Source of the DNA: Brevundimonas sp. NIBR11
Lineage (GTDB): Bacteria > Pseudomonadota > Alphaproteobacteria > Caulobacterales > Caulobacteraceae
Reading direction: 5' to 3'
NCBI RefSeq assembly: GCF_027912535.1
Contig: NZ_CP115465.1
Location: 2,336,001-2,400,000 of the forward strand
DNA length: 64,000 nt
A model generated the notes under the pieces. It was not told where the DNA came from. It did not search any database and saw nothing but the letters and a program-made list of their open reading frames with translations. Positions 40,269 to 51,220 of this stretch are shown in pieces. The first letter of the stretch is position 1; every line of letters starts with the position of its first letter. The translations under genes were made by a program, and so were the position numbers.

Positions 40269-40639
40269 CCACCGCCCACCCTTTCCTGATGTTCCAGGGC
40301 CAGTGCGCCGAGGCGCTGGAGTTCTACGCCGCCACCCTGCCCGAAACCCGCATCCTGTCGCTGGACCGGAAGCCGGACGGGACCGTGGCCATGGCCCGGT
40401 TGTCGATCGCAGGGCTGGAGGTCATGGCCAACGACAGTCCGCCCGTGCACGACTTCACCTTCACCCCATCGATCTCGACCTTCCTCGGCGTCGACGAGCC
40501 GGATCAGGTCGATGCGCTGGCGACGGCGCTCTCGACGGACGGCAAGGTCATGATGCCAGCGAACAACTACGGCTTCTCGCGTCGCTTCGCCTGGGTCCAG
40601 GACCGGTTCGGCGTGTCCTGGCAGATCAACGCGGCCTAG
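40265..40639 (+). CDS. VOC-superfamily (PhnB/glyoxalase-like) protein
   Basis: 124 residues with the 3-demethylubiquinone/PhnB-like VOC pattern: PFLMFQGQCAEALEFYAATL at the start, HDFTFTPSISTFLGVDEPDQ in the middle and FAWVQDRFGVSWQIN at the end. The family uses paired beta-alpha-beta-beta-beta modules to bind metal and a small substrate. Enzymatic role unknown. ATG at 40265 overlaps the SRPBCC stop; its stop overlaps the folP stop convergently. Confidence 0.88.
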   Translation: MTTAHPFLMFQGQCAEALEFYAATLPETRILSLDRKPDGTVAMARLSIAGLEVMANDSPPVHDFTFTPSISTFLGVDEPDQVDALATALSTDGKVMMPANNYGFSRRFAWVQDRFGVSWQINAA

Positions 40640-41448
40640 CCGGCCGCCTGAACCGCCGCCTGGACCGCCAGGGCCTGGACCGTTTCGCGGACGTCGTGGA
40701 CGCGGACGATGGTCGCCCCGCGACGCGCGCCTTCCAGAGCGAGCGCGATGGAGCCGCCCAGCCGGTCGTCGGCTTCGGTCGCCGAGGGATCGATGTTGCG
40801 GACCATCCGCTTGCGGCTCGCCCCCAGCAGGACCGGGAAGCCCAGCTCGGCCAGCGTTCCCAGACCGGCGATCAGCGCCAGATTATGCTCGATGGTCTTG
40901 CCGAAGCCGATGCCGGGATCGAGCGTGATCCTGGACCGCGCCACACCCGCCGCCATCGCCGCCTCGGCGCGCGCGGCCAGATAGTCGCGCACCTCCGCGA
41001 CCACGTTGCCATAGCGTGGCTCGACCTGCATCGACCGCGGCTCGCCCAGCATATGCATCAGGACGACCTCGCACCGCAGTTCGGCGGCAAGGTCCGGCCC
41101 GTCTGGCGCATAGGTCAGGGCGGTGACGTCGTTCCAGATCGTCGCCCCGGCCGCGACCGCGGCGCGGGCGACCTCGGGCTTCATGGTGTCGATGGAGATC
41201 GGGCCGTTCCAGCGGGCATGGACCGCCGCGATCACCGGCGCCGTCCGCGCGATTTCCTCATGCACCTCGACCGGCTCCGCGCCCGGCCGCGTCGACTCGC
41301 CGCCGATGTCGAGGATATCGGCTCCGTCGCCGATCAGCTTCATCGCCTGGGTCAGCCCTGCCTCGACCGAGTCGTAGGCCCCGCCGTCCGAGAAGCTATC
41401 GGGCGTGACGTTGAGGATGCCCATGACGCGCGGTCGAACGTGGGTCAT
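40636..41448 (-). CDS. folP: Dihydropteroate synthase
   Basis: FolP joins 4-aminobenzoate to dihydropterin diphosphate in folate synthesis and is the sulfonamide target. 270 residues. MGILNVTPDSFSDGG (about 9-23), DIGGESTRPGAEPV near 47, SIDTMKPEVARAA near 85, IWNDVTAL near 104 and LDPGIGFGKTIEHN near 177 are all canonical. Its start overlaps by four bases the stop of the YdeI-family gene. ftsH and folP are neighbours in many bacteria; here one gene lies between. Confidence 0.97.
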   Translation of the reverse strand: MTHVRPRVMGILNVTPDSFSDGGAYDSVEAGLTQAMKLIGDGADILDIGGESTRPGAEPVEVHEEIARTAPVIAAVHARWNGPISIDTMKPEVARAAVAAGATIWNDVTALTYAPDGPDLAAELRCEVVLMHMLGEPRSMQVEPRYGNVVAEVRDYLAARAEAAMAAGVARSRITLDPGIGFGKTIEHNLALIAGLGTLAELGFPVLLGASRKRMVRNIDPSATEADDRLGGSIALALEGARRGATIVRVHDVRETVQALAVQAAVQAAG

Positions 41449-42041
41449 GGGCGCTTCTGCGGATAGGGCGTCTCGCCCCGCGCCAGCATGGCGACGAGGT
41501 CGGCGATCTTCTTCTTCCGCCCCGCCTCGGTCTTCAGGGCGTTGGTGCGGTGGATCAGGGCGAAGCGGTTCTGGCTGGTCAGGATGTCGAACAGGGCCTT
41601 CGCCTTTGGCTCCGCCTCGATGGCGGTCTTCAGGTCGTCAGGGACCGCGGCGCCCTTGACCCGATAGGTCTTCTCCCAGCGCCCGTCGGCCTTGGCCGCC
41701 TCGACGTGTTTCAGGCCTGCCGGTCGCATCCGACCCTCGGCGGTCAGCCGTTCGACGTGGGCGACGTTGAGCTCGCTCCAGCTGCTCTTGGGCCCGCGCG
41801 GGGTGAACCGCTGCAAGAAGCTGTCCTCGTCGCGACTCTTCCTCACCCCGTCGATCCAGCCCCAGCACAGCGCCATGGGGATGGCGTCCTTCCAGCTGAC
41901 GCTCGGCGTGCCCGACCCGACCTTGTAGATCCGGATCCAGACCTCAGGCTCGCTCGCGTGGTGGTCCGCCAGCCAGGCGTAGAAGGCCTCCGCGTCGGCG
42001 AAGGCCTGCTGCCGCTTCGGATCGACGACCATCGGCGCCAT
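41445..42041 (-). CDS. YdeI/OmdA-family protein
   Basis: 198 residues of the YdeI/OmpD-associated family: AFYAWLADHHASEPEVWIRI, WKDAIPMALCWGWIDGVRKS, and FLQRFTPRGPKSSWSELNVA, then a C-terminal OmdA segment (VPDDLKTAIEAEPKAKALFD). The family has been linked with bacteriocin or peptide sensitivity, but its biochemical role is unclear. GGAGGCAAGAGCTG supports the ATG at 42041 over a longer in-frame start at 42116. Inserted between ftsH and folP on the same strand. Confidence 0.85.
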   Translation of the reverse strand: MAPMVVDPKRQQAFADAEAFYAWLADHHASEPEVWIRIYKVGSGTPSVSWKDAIPMALCWGWIDGVRKSRDEDSFLQRFTPRGPKSSWSELNVAHVERLTAEGRMRPAGLKHVEAAKADGRWEKTYRVKGAAVPDDLKTAIEAEPKAKALFDILTSQNRFALIHRTNALKTEAGRKKKIADLVAMLARGETPYPQKRP

Positions 42042-42115
42042 CAGCTCTTGCCTCCGATCAGTCCGCCCAGCGTCTCCAGATAACCGTCGCGGAAATCCGG
42101 GCGGGGTGCTGAGCA

Positions 42116-44065
<1,950 letters not shown>

Positions 44066-44121
44066 CGGTTGAAATCCTCGTCGCCGCCCCTGGAGAGGCG
44101 GCTGGTGTTACGTCGTTGTCG

Positions 44122-45393
44122 TCAAAATAGGTCAGGCGGCGGCGTTTCGCCATGGAGCACGAGATCGAGGTCGCTTTCCTGCGTCGTTTCGCCCAGCGCG
44201 AGGCTGAGACGACGCGGCGCGAGATTGCGGACCCTGGCTTCCCGCCATGCAAGAACCGGGGCGCCGCCGTCGTCCCGGATCAGGACCGGCAGCGCCGAGC
44301 GGGCCCAGGCCGGGACGGAGTTCACGATGGCGCGATCCGCTTTGGCCAGGGCGTTGAGTCGGCCGAGGGCGGCGGCGGCGGTCCAGCCGGGGGCGTCGAC
44401 GGTGATCTCGTAGCGACCGTCCCAGACGACGGGCGCGCCGGGCCGGAGCGGGACATCGGCCGGAGGGCGACGGCGCATCTCTCCGGGCTCGCGGCCGATG
44501 ATGACGGTGTCGCCGGAGGCCTCGATCCGGGCGCCGGAGAGGGTGGCTGTGAACTCGCCGCCGGAGGCCAGGCGCGCGGCGACGGCGTCGAGCTTGTCGC
44601 GGCGCGGTGGCGTGTCGCCGCCGGACGCGCAGAGAAGGACGGCGGCCAGTTCGGTCGTCGAGATCGAACGATCACTCCGAAAACCCTCTCCCAGTGGGAG
44701 CGGGCTCGAGGCTCGCGGAGCCCAGCGATGCGCCAAGCCGTGAGGGTTAGGGCCGTGTGTTTGCGGTAAGGATTGTACCCGCACCCTTTCGCGCAAGACC
44801 GATCGCGGACGCTCTCGGGCGCTCAAGCCCTCTCCCATCAGGAGAGGGGCCAGTGCCGCTCTGGCCCTGCCCCGGCCAAACCGTGCATTCCCCGGATCCT
44901 CGATCCAGTCCCGCCCCATCCCCCGCAACCAGATCCGCAGATCATCCCGCCCCTCGCCGAGCAGGGGCCGCAGCAGCATGAGCCCCCGCCCCTTGGGCCA
45001 CACCGGGCTCGGCGCCCACTCGCGCAGCCGCCCCAGGGTCGAACCCCGCTCCCGCATCCAGTCGCTCTCGGCGATATCGTCGGCCGTATGGGCGAACAGG
45101 ATCACCCGCGCCCCCGCCTCTCGCGCAGCCTCCGCAATCAGGAAGTGCCTCGCCCGGCGGGCCGCGGCGGGCAGGCCGGTCTTCGGTTTCTCGCCCTCCC
45201 AGCCGCGCTCGATCCAGTCCGCCCCGACCGCCCGCGCGGCGGCCTCGCAGCGACGGCTCCAGTCGGCGCTGTCGGGGTTCAGCCGGTGATCAACGGTGAT
45301 GGCCAGCAGGCGTCGCCCGGCGCGCTCGGCCCACGCGGCCGCGATCCCCAGCAAAGCCATGGAGTCCCCGCCGCCGGACAGGGCGAGCGCCAC
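44122..45393 (-). CDS. tilS: tRNA(Ile)-lysidine synthetase with an in-frame palindromic repeat
   Basis: TilS modifies C34 of the AUA-reading tRNA-Ile to lysidine and is normally essential. The PP-loop motif SGGGDSM is at residues 6-12 of the GTG start used; the real N-terminus is probably some 25 residues longer (in frame to about 45476), but only a CTG or no start is visible there. Catalytic domain continues through HTADDIAES and DWIEDPGNARFGRGRARAAL (about 162-181). Residues about 182-237 are encoded by the REP-like repeat 44684-44849, after which normal TilS sequence resumes (AVLLCASGGDTPPRRDKLDA). The usual helical connector is absent or replaced. It may be functional with the insert, or decaying. 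Confidence 0.85.
   Translation of the reverse strand: MALALSGGGDSMALLGIAAAWAERAGRRLLAITVDHRLNPDSADWSRRCEAAARAVGADWIERGWEGEKPKTGLPAAARRARHFLIAEAAREAGARVILFAHTADDIAESDWMRERGSTLGRLREWAPSPVWPKGRGLMLLRPLLGEGRDDLRIWLRGMGRDWIEDPGNARFGRGRARAALAPLLMGEGLSARERPRSVLRERVRVQSLPQTHGPNPHGLAHRWAPRASSPLPLGEGFRSDRSISTTELAAVLLCASGGDTPPRRDKLDAVAARLASGGEFTATLSGARIEASGDTVIIGREPGEMRRRPPADVPLRPGAPVVWDGRYEITVDAPGWTAAAALGRLNALAKADRAIVNSVPAWARSALPVLIRDDGGAPVLAWREARVRNLAPRRLSLALGETTQESDLDLVLHGETPPPDLF
44684..44849. repeat. REP-like inverted pair, family C/D, inside tilS
   Basis: Left unit begins CCCTCTCCCAGTGGGAGCGG; right unit runs CACCCTTTCGCGCAAGA (44782-44798) to GCTCAAGCCCTCTCCC (44821-44836) and ends CAGGAGAGGGG. 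Both named strings are identical to the intergenic copy at 12973-12989 and 13012-13027. The 166 bases contain no stop in the tilS frame, so they are translated. Confidence 0.85.
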
Positions 45394-45473
45394 GGGACGG
45401 TCGATGTCCTTCTGAAGCCGCGCCTCAAGCCGTGCGGCGACCCGGCCTTCCAGCCCGGCCGCGCCGCTCGGGC

Positions 45474-46331
45474 TCAGCGGCAGGCCGCCCGCGTCCGCGT
45501 CTCGGCGGCTATGGCGCGCAGCGCCGGGGTCGAGGTGCGCTCGTAGCGGCGGACGTATTCGGCGAGGGCCGCGCAGGCCTGGGCGTCGCGGTTGGTGGCC
45601 TCAAGCCCGCGCGCGAGCTTCAGCGTCACCTCCCCGGCCCAGGGCAGGGTCGGCCAGCCCGACAGGGCGGTGGCGTACTGCTGCACGGCGCCGGCCTGAT
45701 CGCCGCCGGCGCGGATGATGTCGCCGATGCGCCAGGTCGCTTCCTTGGCCGACGGCGTGTCCGGCCAGTTGTCGATCAGGGCCTCGAGGGCGGCGCGCTG
45801 GGCGGCCGGGTCAGTCAGGGCGCGGGCGGCGGCCAGATCGGCCACGGCGTCGCCGGTCGGCGAGCGCGGACCGCGCGCGGCCTCCTCTGCGGCGGCTTCG
45901 GCAGCGCGACGGTTTTCCTCGGCGGCGCGTTCGATGCGCTGGATGCGGCCGTCGGCGTCGCCCAAGCGCTGGCGCAGGGCGGCGTTGTCGCGGTCGCTCT
46001 CGTCCAGCTGGAAGGTCAGCCGCTCCAGATCGCCGTTCACACGCTGAACGGTGGCCTCCATATCCTGCAGGCGGCGATCCATCTGCTGCACCCGGCCCTG
46101 CAGGGCGATCAGCTCGGGATCGGATTCGACCAGCATCGGCTCGCCGACCTGATTGTTCCGCTGCAGGATGGCGCGTTCCAGGCGGCGCACGTTGCGGTCC
46201 AGGTTGTCGAGACGACGCACGTCCCACTGGATCGCCGGAAGCGGCTGGGTCTGAGCCACGACGGCCCCGCCGATCAGGGCGAGGCCGACTGCGCTCAGGG
46301 TGATGTTGCGAACGGACAGAAGGCTCTTCAT
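45474..46331 (-). CDS. cpoB: Cell division coordinator CpoB (YbgF), Tol-Pal associated
   Basis: 285 residues. Signal peptide (about 1-26), a coiled-coil trimerisation region (about 35-125: WDVRRLDNLDRNVRRLERAI, LQDMEATVQRVNGDLERLTF, DNAALRQRLGDADGRI), an Ala/Glu linker, then a TPR-like C-terminal domain (about 165-280). In E. coli it links outer-membrane constriction to peptidoglycan synthesis. Normally directly after pal; here one DUF3667-like gene lies between. The final TGA sits where the tilS N-terminus would begin. Confidence 0.88.
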   Translation of the reverse strand: MKSLLSVRNITLSAVGLALIGGAVVAQTQPLPAIQWDVRRLDNLDRNVRRLERAILQRNNQVGEPMLVESDPELIALQGRVQQMDRRLQDMEATVQRVNGDLERLTFQLDESDRDNAALRQRLGDADGRIQRIERAAEENRRAAEAAAEEAARGPRSPTGDAVADLAAARALTDPAAQRAALEALIDNWPDTPSAKEATWRIGDIIRAGGDQAGAVQQYATALSGWPTLPWAGEVTLKLARGLEATNRDAQACAALAEYVRRYERTSTPALRAIAAETRTRAACR

Positions 46332-46376
46332 GAGGCTACAGCTTTCATCGTTTTGAGGCCGCCGCAAGGCATGCCG

Positions 46377-47489
46377 TCAACCCGTCAGGCCAAGGACGAT
46401 GATCGCCAGGATGAACAGACTGAGCACCAGGCTGCAAAGCACCATCAGCACCAGCGTCCGCCAGGCCGCCGAGAAGATCGACAGGTTGTAGGCGCCCTTG
46501 AGCTGGGCGAACATATGCGCCGGCACGGCCAGACACAGCAGCGACGTCAGGGCGTTGACGAACCCGTTCTCCAGCCGCGCCAGTCCGGCGATCAGCATCG
46601 TCAGCATGGCCATGAACGTCAGGGAGTAAAGGACGAACACCCCGTGGTCGTACCAGGTGAAACCACGCTTCCAGGCGAACAGCAGCCAGACGAAGGGGAT
46701 CGACAGCGGCACCAGCAGGAAGGCGAATTTGTAGGCGGTCTGCTGGACCTTGTAGAGGGCGAAGTCGGGGTTCGCGAGCTTGTGCAGGATCTTCTCCTGC
46801 ATCTTCTTGTCGCCGATGCCGATGGTGACGTTCCCGTCGTGGACCGCATCGGCCATGTACGATTGCCAGCTCCCCGGCGTCAGGCCGTCGGTCCTGGGCC
46901 CTCGCGTCTTGGCCTCCTGGAGCGCGCGCAGTTGAGCCTCGGCGCCGACCAGGCCGCCCCGCAGCCCGCCCAGCGCGGCGGCCTCGCCCGTGTCTCCCCG
47001 TTCGGCCGCGGCCTCGGCGGCCGTGACCGAAGCCCGCAGTTCGTTCACCGCCTGCTGTGACGCGGCGATGCGCTGGTCGATCGTCTCGGCCGCCTCGTCG
47101 CCCTGACCGCCGAGGAAGGCCGTCAGGGCGAAGAACATCAGAAAAACGATGAACAGGAAGATCGCCAGCGGCGAGACGTAACGCGTCCGCTTGCCCTGGA
47201 CCCACTCGCGGGTCAGTCGACCGGGATTGGCGATGAGCAGTGGCAAGGTGCGCCAGATGCGCCCGTCGAAATGCATAACCCCGTGCAACAACTCTTCGCC
47301 GAGGTGCAGCAGGCTGCGGTGCACATGGGTCGGCTGGCCGCAGTTGGCGCAGAAGTTTCCGGTCGTGGGTTCTCCACAGTCGCTGCAGGTCCCGGCATGG
47401 TCGGCGCCGGCATGCCCCGTCGGCTTTTCGATCGCCCCCGCGATCAGGCCGCCGGTCGCCAGACTGCCCGCCGCATCCACATCCACCAT
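46377..47489 (-). CDS. DUF3667-like membrane protein with an N-terminal zinc-ribbon
   Basis: 370 residues. Near the N-terminus is a CxxC..CxxC zinc ribbon (TCSDCGEPTTGNFCANCGQP, about 34-53), then HRSLLHLGEELLHGVMHFDG and RIWRTLPLLIANPGRLTREW, the hallmark of DUF3667 proteins. A membrane helix at about 101-120, a charged coiled region (about 125-205), and four helices in the C-terminal third follow. Function unknown. ATG at 47489 with GGGGG before it. Separated from pal upstream by the terminator at 47541-47575, so it has its own promoter. Confidence 0.8.
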   Translation of the reverse strand: MVDVDAAGSLATGGLIAGAIEKPTGHAGADHAGTCSDCGEPTTGNFCANCGQPTHVHRSLLHLGEELLHGVMHFDGRIWRTLPLLIANPGRLTREWVQGKRTRYVSPLAIFLFIVFLMFFALTAFLGGQGDEAAETIDQRIAASQQAVNELRASVTAAEAAAERGDTGEAAALGGLRGGLVGAEAQLRALQEAKTRGPRTDGLTPGSWQSYMADAVHDGNVTIGIGDKKMQEKILHKLANPDFALYKVQQTAYKFAFLLVPLSIPFVWLLFAWKRGFTWYDHGVFVLYSLTFMAMLTMLIAGLARLENGFVNALTSLLCLAVPAHMFAQLKGAYNLSIFSAAWRTLVLMVLCSLVLSLFILAIIVLGLTG

Positions 47490-47540
47490 CGGATCCCCCA
47501 CGCATCCCCTCCCCCTTGTGCAGCGCCGGGCGGGGACCGT

Positions 47541-47575
47541 CAAAAGGAAAGGGCGTCCGCGAGTACGGACGCCCT
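47541..47575 (-). terminator. Rho-independent terminator after pal
   Basis: On the minus strand AGGGCGTCCG (47575-47566) pairs with CGGACGCCCT (47559-47550) around a six-base loop, followed by TTCCTTTTG. A ten-pair perfect stem plus T-rich tail, about 60 bases after the pal stop. Confidence 0.8.
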
Positions 47576-47637
47576 GCCAAAATCGCACATCGCGCTCAAG
47601 CAGCCAGTCGCCGCGCGGCGAGCGGTAGCGCCCTTGC

Positions 47638-48198
47638 TTAGTTTGCGCCCGAGACGATGGCCGTGTGGCCGTTGCGGTTGCGGGCCCAGCTGTCCTCATT
47701 TGAGCCCTGAGCGATCGGGCGCTCCTTGCCGAAGGAGATGGTGTCGATCCGGCCGGCCGAGACGCCGCGACCGATCAGGTAGTTGCGGATCGATTCGGCG
47801 CGGCGAGCGCCGAGGGCGAGGTTGTACTCGCGGGTGCCGCGCTCATCGGCATTGCCCTCGATCCGGACGGTGATGCCGGGATAGCGGGCCAGCCACTGGG
47901 CCTGGGCGTCCAGGCGCGGATAGGCTTCCGGGCTGACCTGATAGGAATCGAGGTCGAAATAGATGCGGTCGCCCACGTTGACGACGAAGTCTTGCTCCGA
48001 GCCGGGTGCGCCCGCACCCATATTGCCGCCATCGATGCCGCCGGCGCTCGGGCCCGGGTAGGCGGGATTGTCGACGGCGGGACCGCCGATGTTCCCGTCG
48101 GCGACGCCCGTCACCGGACGGCGCGGCGCGCAAGCGGCCATCGACAGGGCGACCAGCCCGACCAATGCGAACCGGGTCATGTTGGAGTGGGTCATCAT
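47638..48198 (-). CDS. pal: Peptidoglycan-associated lipoprotein Pal
   Basis: Pal anchors the outer membrane to peptidoglycan and binds TolB. 186 residues: lipoprotein signal with lipobox SMAAC near residue 23, a Gly/Asn/Pro-rich linker, then an OmpA-like domain with RIYFDLDSYQVSPEAYPRLD, EGNADERGTREYNLALGARR (peptidoglycan-binding Asp and Arg) and ISFGKERPI. AAGGAG supports the ATG at 48198, though one at 48180 would give a more usual signal peptide. Last gene of the tolQRAB-pal set before a terminator. Confidence 0.95.
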   Translation of the reverse strand: MMTHSNMTRFALVGLVALSMAACAPRRPVTGVADGNIGGPAVDNPAYPGPSAGGIDGGNMGAGAPGSEQDFVVNVGDRIYFDLDSYQVSPEAYPRLDAQAQWLARYPGITVRIEGNADERGTREYNLALGARRAESIRNYLIGRGVSAGRIDTISFGKERPIAQGSNEDSWARNRNGHTAIVSGAN

Positions 48199-48325
48199 CG
48201 GGTCGTCTCCTTCAGTCTTTTGTCGTTGCCGCGAAGCGTCAGCATACGTGGCGAACCGTGGCTTTTGTCTGCGCCGTCACCGGCGATAACGCATAGTTGT
48301 TCCCGAGGGTCCCCGGCGTGAGTTT

Positions 48326-49735
48326 CTAGGACGCGCAGCTGTCAGCGCCCTGGCCGGCGCCGAGGTTCGAGGCTCCGCCGTCCAGCAACGGCGACCAGGC
48401 GGGGTCGGAGCCCCGGCCCTGATAGCCCGACTGGGCGATCACCCGGCCAGACAGATCGACCATCCACAGGTTGGTGTTCCCTCCGCGCGTCTGGCGCGAG
48501 AACATCAGATAGCGGCCGTTGGGCGCCCAGGACGGCCCTTCCTCGAAATAGGACCGCGACAGCATCCGCTCGCCGGACCCGTCGATGTTCATCACCCCGA
48601 TGCCGAACTGGCCGCCGCCGGACTTGGTGAAGGCGATCAGGTCGCCGCGCGGGCTCCAGGCCGGGGCCGTATAGCTGCCGCCGCCTCTTGAGATCGGCCG
48701 CTGGTTCGAACCGTCGGCGTTCATCACATAGAGGCGCGGCGTGCCCGACCGGTCGGAGTTGAACACGATGCGCGAGGCGTCGGGGCTGAACGACGGCGAG
48801 GTGTCGATGCCGGGATCCGAGGTCAGGCGCGACAGCTGGCGCGTCCTGAGGTTCATCACATAGACGTCGGTATTGCCGCCCCGGATGATGGAGAAGGCGA
48901 CCTTGGTCCCGTCCGGCGAATATCGAGGCGCCAGCGCCTGACCGTCGAACTCGCCCAGGCTTTCGCGACGGCCCGTGGTCAAGTTGTAGAGGTAGATGCG
49001 GGAATAGTCCTTGCCCAGCGCCATATAGGTGATCTCGTCCGGGTTGGACGAGAAGCGCGGCGTCAGGATGATCTCGGAGCCGTCGGTCAGGAAGACGGGG
49101 TTGTAGCCGTCCTGGTCCACGATCGCGAGGCGGCTGAGGCGATTCAGCTCGGTCCCGCTCTCGGCGACATAGATGATCCGCGTGTCGAAGATTCCCGTCT
49201 CGCCGGTCATCCGGGCATAGACGACGTCGGCGATCTTGTGGGCGATCCGGCGCCACTGCTCGCGCGTGGCGGTGAAGTTGTAGCTGACCAGCTGGCACTG
49301 GCGGTACGGATCGTACAGCCGGAAGCCGAAGTCGTTGCGGCCGTCAGGGCGCGGGGTGACGGACCCGTACAGCACCGCCTGGGCCCCGATCTGGGTCCAC
49401 TGGGCGAAATTCGGCGCATTGGCCAGCGACAGGTTGGTCTCGATGAAGCTGGCCGGATTGATCGGCTCGAAGAAGCCCGAGCGACGCAGATCGCCCGACA
49501 GCACCTCGGCGATGGAGGTCCCGTTCTCGCCGCTGAAGGGCGCGACGGCGATCTGGAAGGGGCGCAGCACGCCCTGGTCGATCTCGACCTCGATCGGTTC
49601 GCCCGTCTGGGCCGGCTGGGCCTGGCTCTGCTGGCGCGAGGGACCGTTCAAGTCGCGTGTGCTTTGAGCCTGCGCAAACGACGTCGCGGCGATGCCGATG
49701 GCGGCCACGGTGCTCAGCAACAGGTTCAGACGCAT
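48326..49735 (-). CDS. tolB: Tol-Pal translocation protein TolB
   Basis: 469 residues. Signal peptide (1-24), N-terminal domain (about 45-180, starting [20 protein letters not shown]), then a six-bladed beta-propeller with repeats such as [51 protein letters not shown] and [20 protein letters not shown]. Works in the periplasm with Pal and TolA in outer-membrane constriction. The C-terminus is slightly long and ends in Cys-Ala-Ser. ATG at 49735 follows tolA by 130 bases. Confidence 0.95.
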   Translation of the reverse strand: MRLNLLLSTVAAIGIAATSFAQAQSTRDLNGPSRQQSQAQPAQTGEPIEVEIDQGVLRPFQIAVAPFSGENGTSIAEVLSGDLRRSGFFEPINPASFIETNLSLANAPNFAQWTQIGAQAVLYGSVTPRPDGRNDFGFRLYDPYRQCQLVSYNFTATREQWRRIAHKIADVVYARMTGETGIFDTRIIYVAESGTELNRLSRLAIVDQDGYNPVFLTDGSEIILTPRFSSNPDEITYMALGKDYSRIYLYNLTTGRRESLGEFDGQALAPRYSPDGTKVAFSIIRGGNTDVYVMNLRTRQLSRLTSDPGIDTSPSFSPDASRIVFNSDRSGTPRLYVMNADGSNQRPISRGGGSYTAPAWSPRGDLIAFTKSGGGQFGIGVMNIDGSGERMLSRSYFEEGPSWAPNGRYLMFSRQTRGGNTNLWMVDLSGRVIAQSGYQGRGSDPAWSPLLDGGASNLGAGQGADSCAS

Positions 49736-49866
49736 CGATGTCTCCAGTGGCGTAAGGCGAGTGTCCCGGCCTTTATCGCCAGACCGCGCGACAATAACCA
49801 GTACAGACGCCAGCTTGCGGCCGAATAGGGCGACTTTCGGGACGGCAACCTTTGCCGGGTCGGGCT

Positions 49867-50700
49867 TCAGCGGTTCCGACAGGCCCGTTCGGTATTGAAG
49901 GTCGGGCGGAATGCGCCGCCGGGGAAGCCCGCGGGCACGTCGAAGGGGGCGCTCTGGCGGATGGCGCGCAGGGCGCCGTCCGCGGCGGCGCGATAGACCG
50001 CGTCCGAGCTTGGATTGCGCAGCGTCGGTCCTGCCGTGATCCGGCCGTCCGGCGACAGCGTCACGTCCATTTCGATCCGCAGCTGGTTCGCGCCGGGGAT
50101 GTCGCAGGGCAGGGTCCAGTTCGGATAGACCTGGTTGAAGATGGCGGTCAGCTGAGGGCCCGTGGCCTGTGCGGCCTGTCCCCGCCCCTGCTGCCCCGTC
50201 GCCGGGCGTGGGCCAGGCGTCGGCGCGGGACGGCGCGGACCGGCCAGGGCGTCCAGATCCAGCGAGGGCTGCGGTTGGGCCGGCGCGGGCCTGGGCGGGG
50301 TCGGACGCGGCGGCGTGGGCCGGGGCGGCGTGGGCCGCGGCGGTGTCGGGCGTGGCGTGGGGGTCGGCGTGGGGGCCGCCCGCGGAGGCGTGGGTCGCGG
50401 CGGACTTGGACGCGGCGTCGGCGTGGGGGTCGGTGCAGGTGGCGTGGGGGTGGGCGGGACCGGCTCCGGCGGCGTTTCCACGGGCGCGGTCGACGCATCC
50501 TCGGTTGCGGGTTCCTCGGACGGATTGTCCGCCGGGGCGGCCTCGACCACGGCGTCGGAGACGATCGACACCGGCACCGACTGGACGGTCGGCATGATCT
50601 CGACCTCGCTCTCGGGCCATTTGATCAGGAAGGCGGCCGCGACCAGCCCATGCACCAGCAGAGCGCCGAGGATCGCCGGGGAAGGCAACGACCGCGTCAC
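49867..50700 (-). CDS. tolA: TolA with proline-rich spacer
   Basis: TolA couples the TolQ/TolR motor to the outer membrane. 277 residues: N-terminal membrane anchor (about 9-27), then a Pro/Thr/Glu-rich domain that becomes a run of TPPRP repeats (about 85-150), and a C-terminal TonB-like domain (about 182-275: [40 protein letters not shown]). E. coli TolA has a long Ala/Lys helix at the same position; a polyproline spacer, as in TonB, would serve the same reach. tolR ends four bases upstream. Confidence 0.85.
   Translation of the reverse strand: MTRSLPSPAILGALLVHGLVAAAFLIKWPESEVEIMPTVQSVPVSIVSDAVVEAAPADNPSEEPATEDASTAPVETPPEPVPPTPTPPAPTPTPTPRPSPPRPTPPRAAPTPTPTPRPTPPRPTPPRPTPPRPTPPRPAPAQPQPSLDLDALAGPRRPAPTPGPRPATGQQGRGQAAQATGPQLTAIFNQVYPNWTLPCDIPGANQLRIEMDVTLSPDGRITAGPTLRNPSSDAVYRAAADGALRAIRQSAPFDVPAGFPGGAFRPTFNTERACRNR
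50278..50470. repeat. 15-base tandem repeats encoding the TolA polyproline spacer
   Basis: Successive 15-base units of the type GGTCGGGCGCGGCGG on the + strand encode TPPRP on the minus strand, with PTPTP variants around them. Such in-frame minisatellites are prone to length change, so spacer length may vary among strains. Confidence 0.75.
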
Positions 50701-50704
50701 GGAA

Positions 50705-51217
50705 TCAGGCCTCGGGATCTGACGAAGAGGCCGCGTCCGACGCGGTCGCCGGAGCCGCAGCGGCGGGCGCCGCCTCGGCCGTGTCGGTGATCAGGTTCAG
50801 CTTGGTGAAGCCGCCCGCCGACAGTCGCGCCATGACCCGCGCCACGGCCTGATAGGGGGCGCGGCCGTCGGCCCGGACGAAGACCGACAGGTCCTCGCGC
50901 TTCGTCTCGCCGGCCGCGTCCGAGACCCGTTCGGTCAGGGCGTCATAGGCCGTCTCGTCGCGCTGGACGAAGATGGCGCCGTCCTTGTCGATCGACACGG
51001 TCACCGGCGGCTTCTCGGTCTCGACCGCGCTGGCCTCGGTTTTGGGCAACTCCACCGGCACGCCCACGGTCAGCAGCGGCGCCGAGATCATGAAGATGAT
51101 CAGCAGCACCAGCATCACGTCCACCAGCGGTGTGACGTTGATCTCGCTCAGCGGCCGTTTGCGGGCTCGACGTCGGCCGCGAACGTGGCCTCCGCCTCCG
51201 CCTCCACCCATCGCCAT
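50705..51217 (-). CDS. tolR: Tol-Pal motor protein TolR
   Basis: 170 residues. Gly-rich basic N-terminus, then INVTPLVDVMLVLLIIFMIS with the conserved membrane Asp (about residue 33) that conducts protons with TolQ, and an ExbD/TolR periplasmic domain (about 60-148: VTVSIDKDGAIFVQRDETAY). The C-terminal Ala/Pro-rich tail of about 25 residues is longer than in E. coli. Between tolQ and tolA with gaps of three and four bases. Confidence 0.95.
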   Translation of the reverse strand: MAMGGGGGGGHVRGRRRARKRPLSEINVTPLVDVMLVLLIIFMISAPLLTVGVPVELPKTEASAVETEKPPVTVSIDKDGAIFVQRDETAYDALTERVSDAAGETKREDLSVFVRADGRAPYQAVARVMARLSAGGFTKLNLITDTAEAAPAAAAPATASDAASSSDPEA

Positions 51218-51220
51218 GGC

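Noticed and set aside
50278-50470. Possible CRISPR-like repeat array
   Set aside because: Repeats are contiguous 15-mers without spacers and lie in frame inside tolA.
50148-50790. Gly/Arg-rich frames opposite tolA that could look like a glycine-repeat protein
   Set aside because: They are the reverse reading of the TPPRP minisatellite in tolA.
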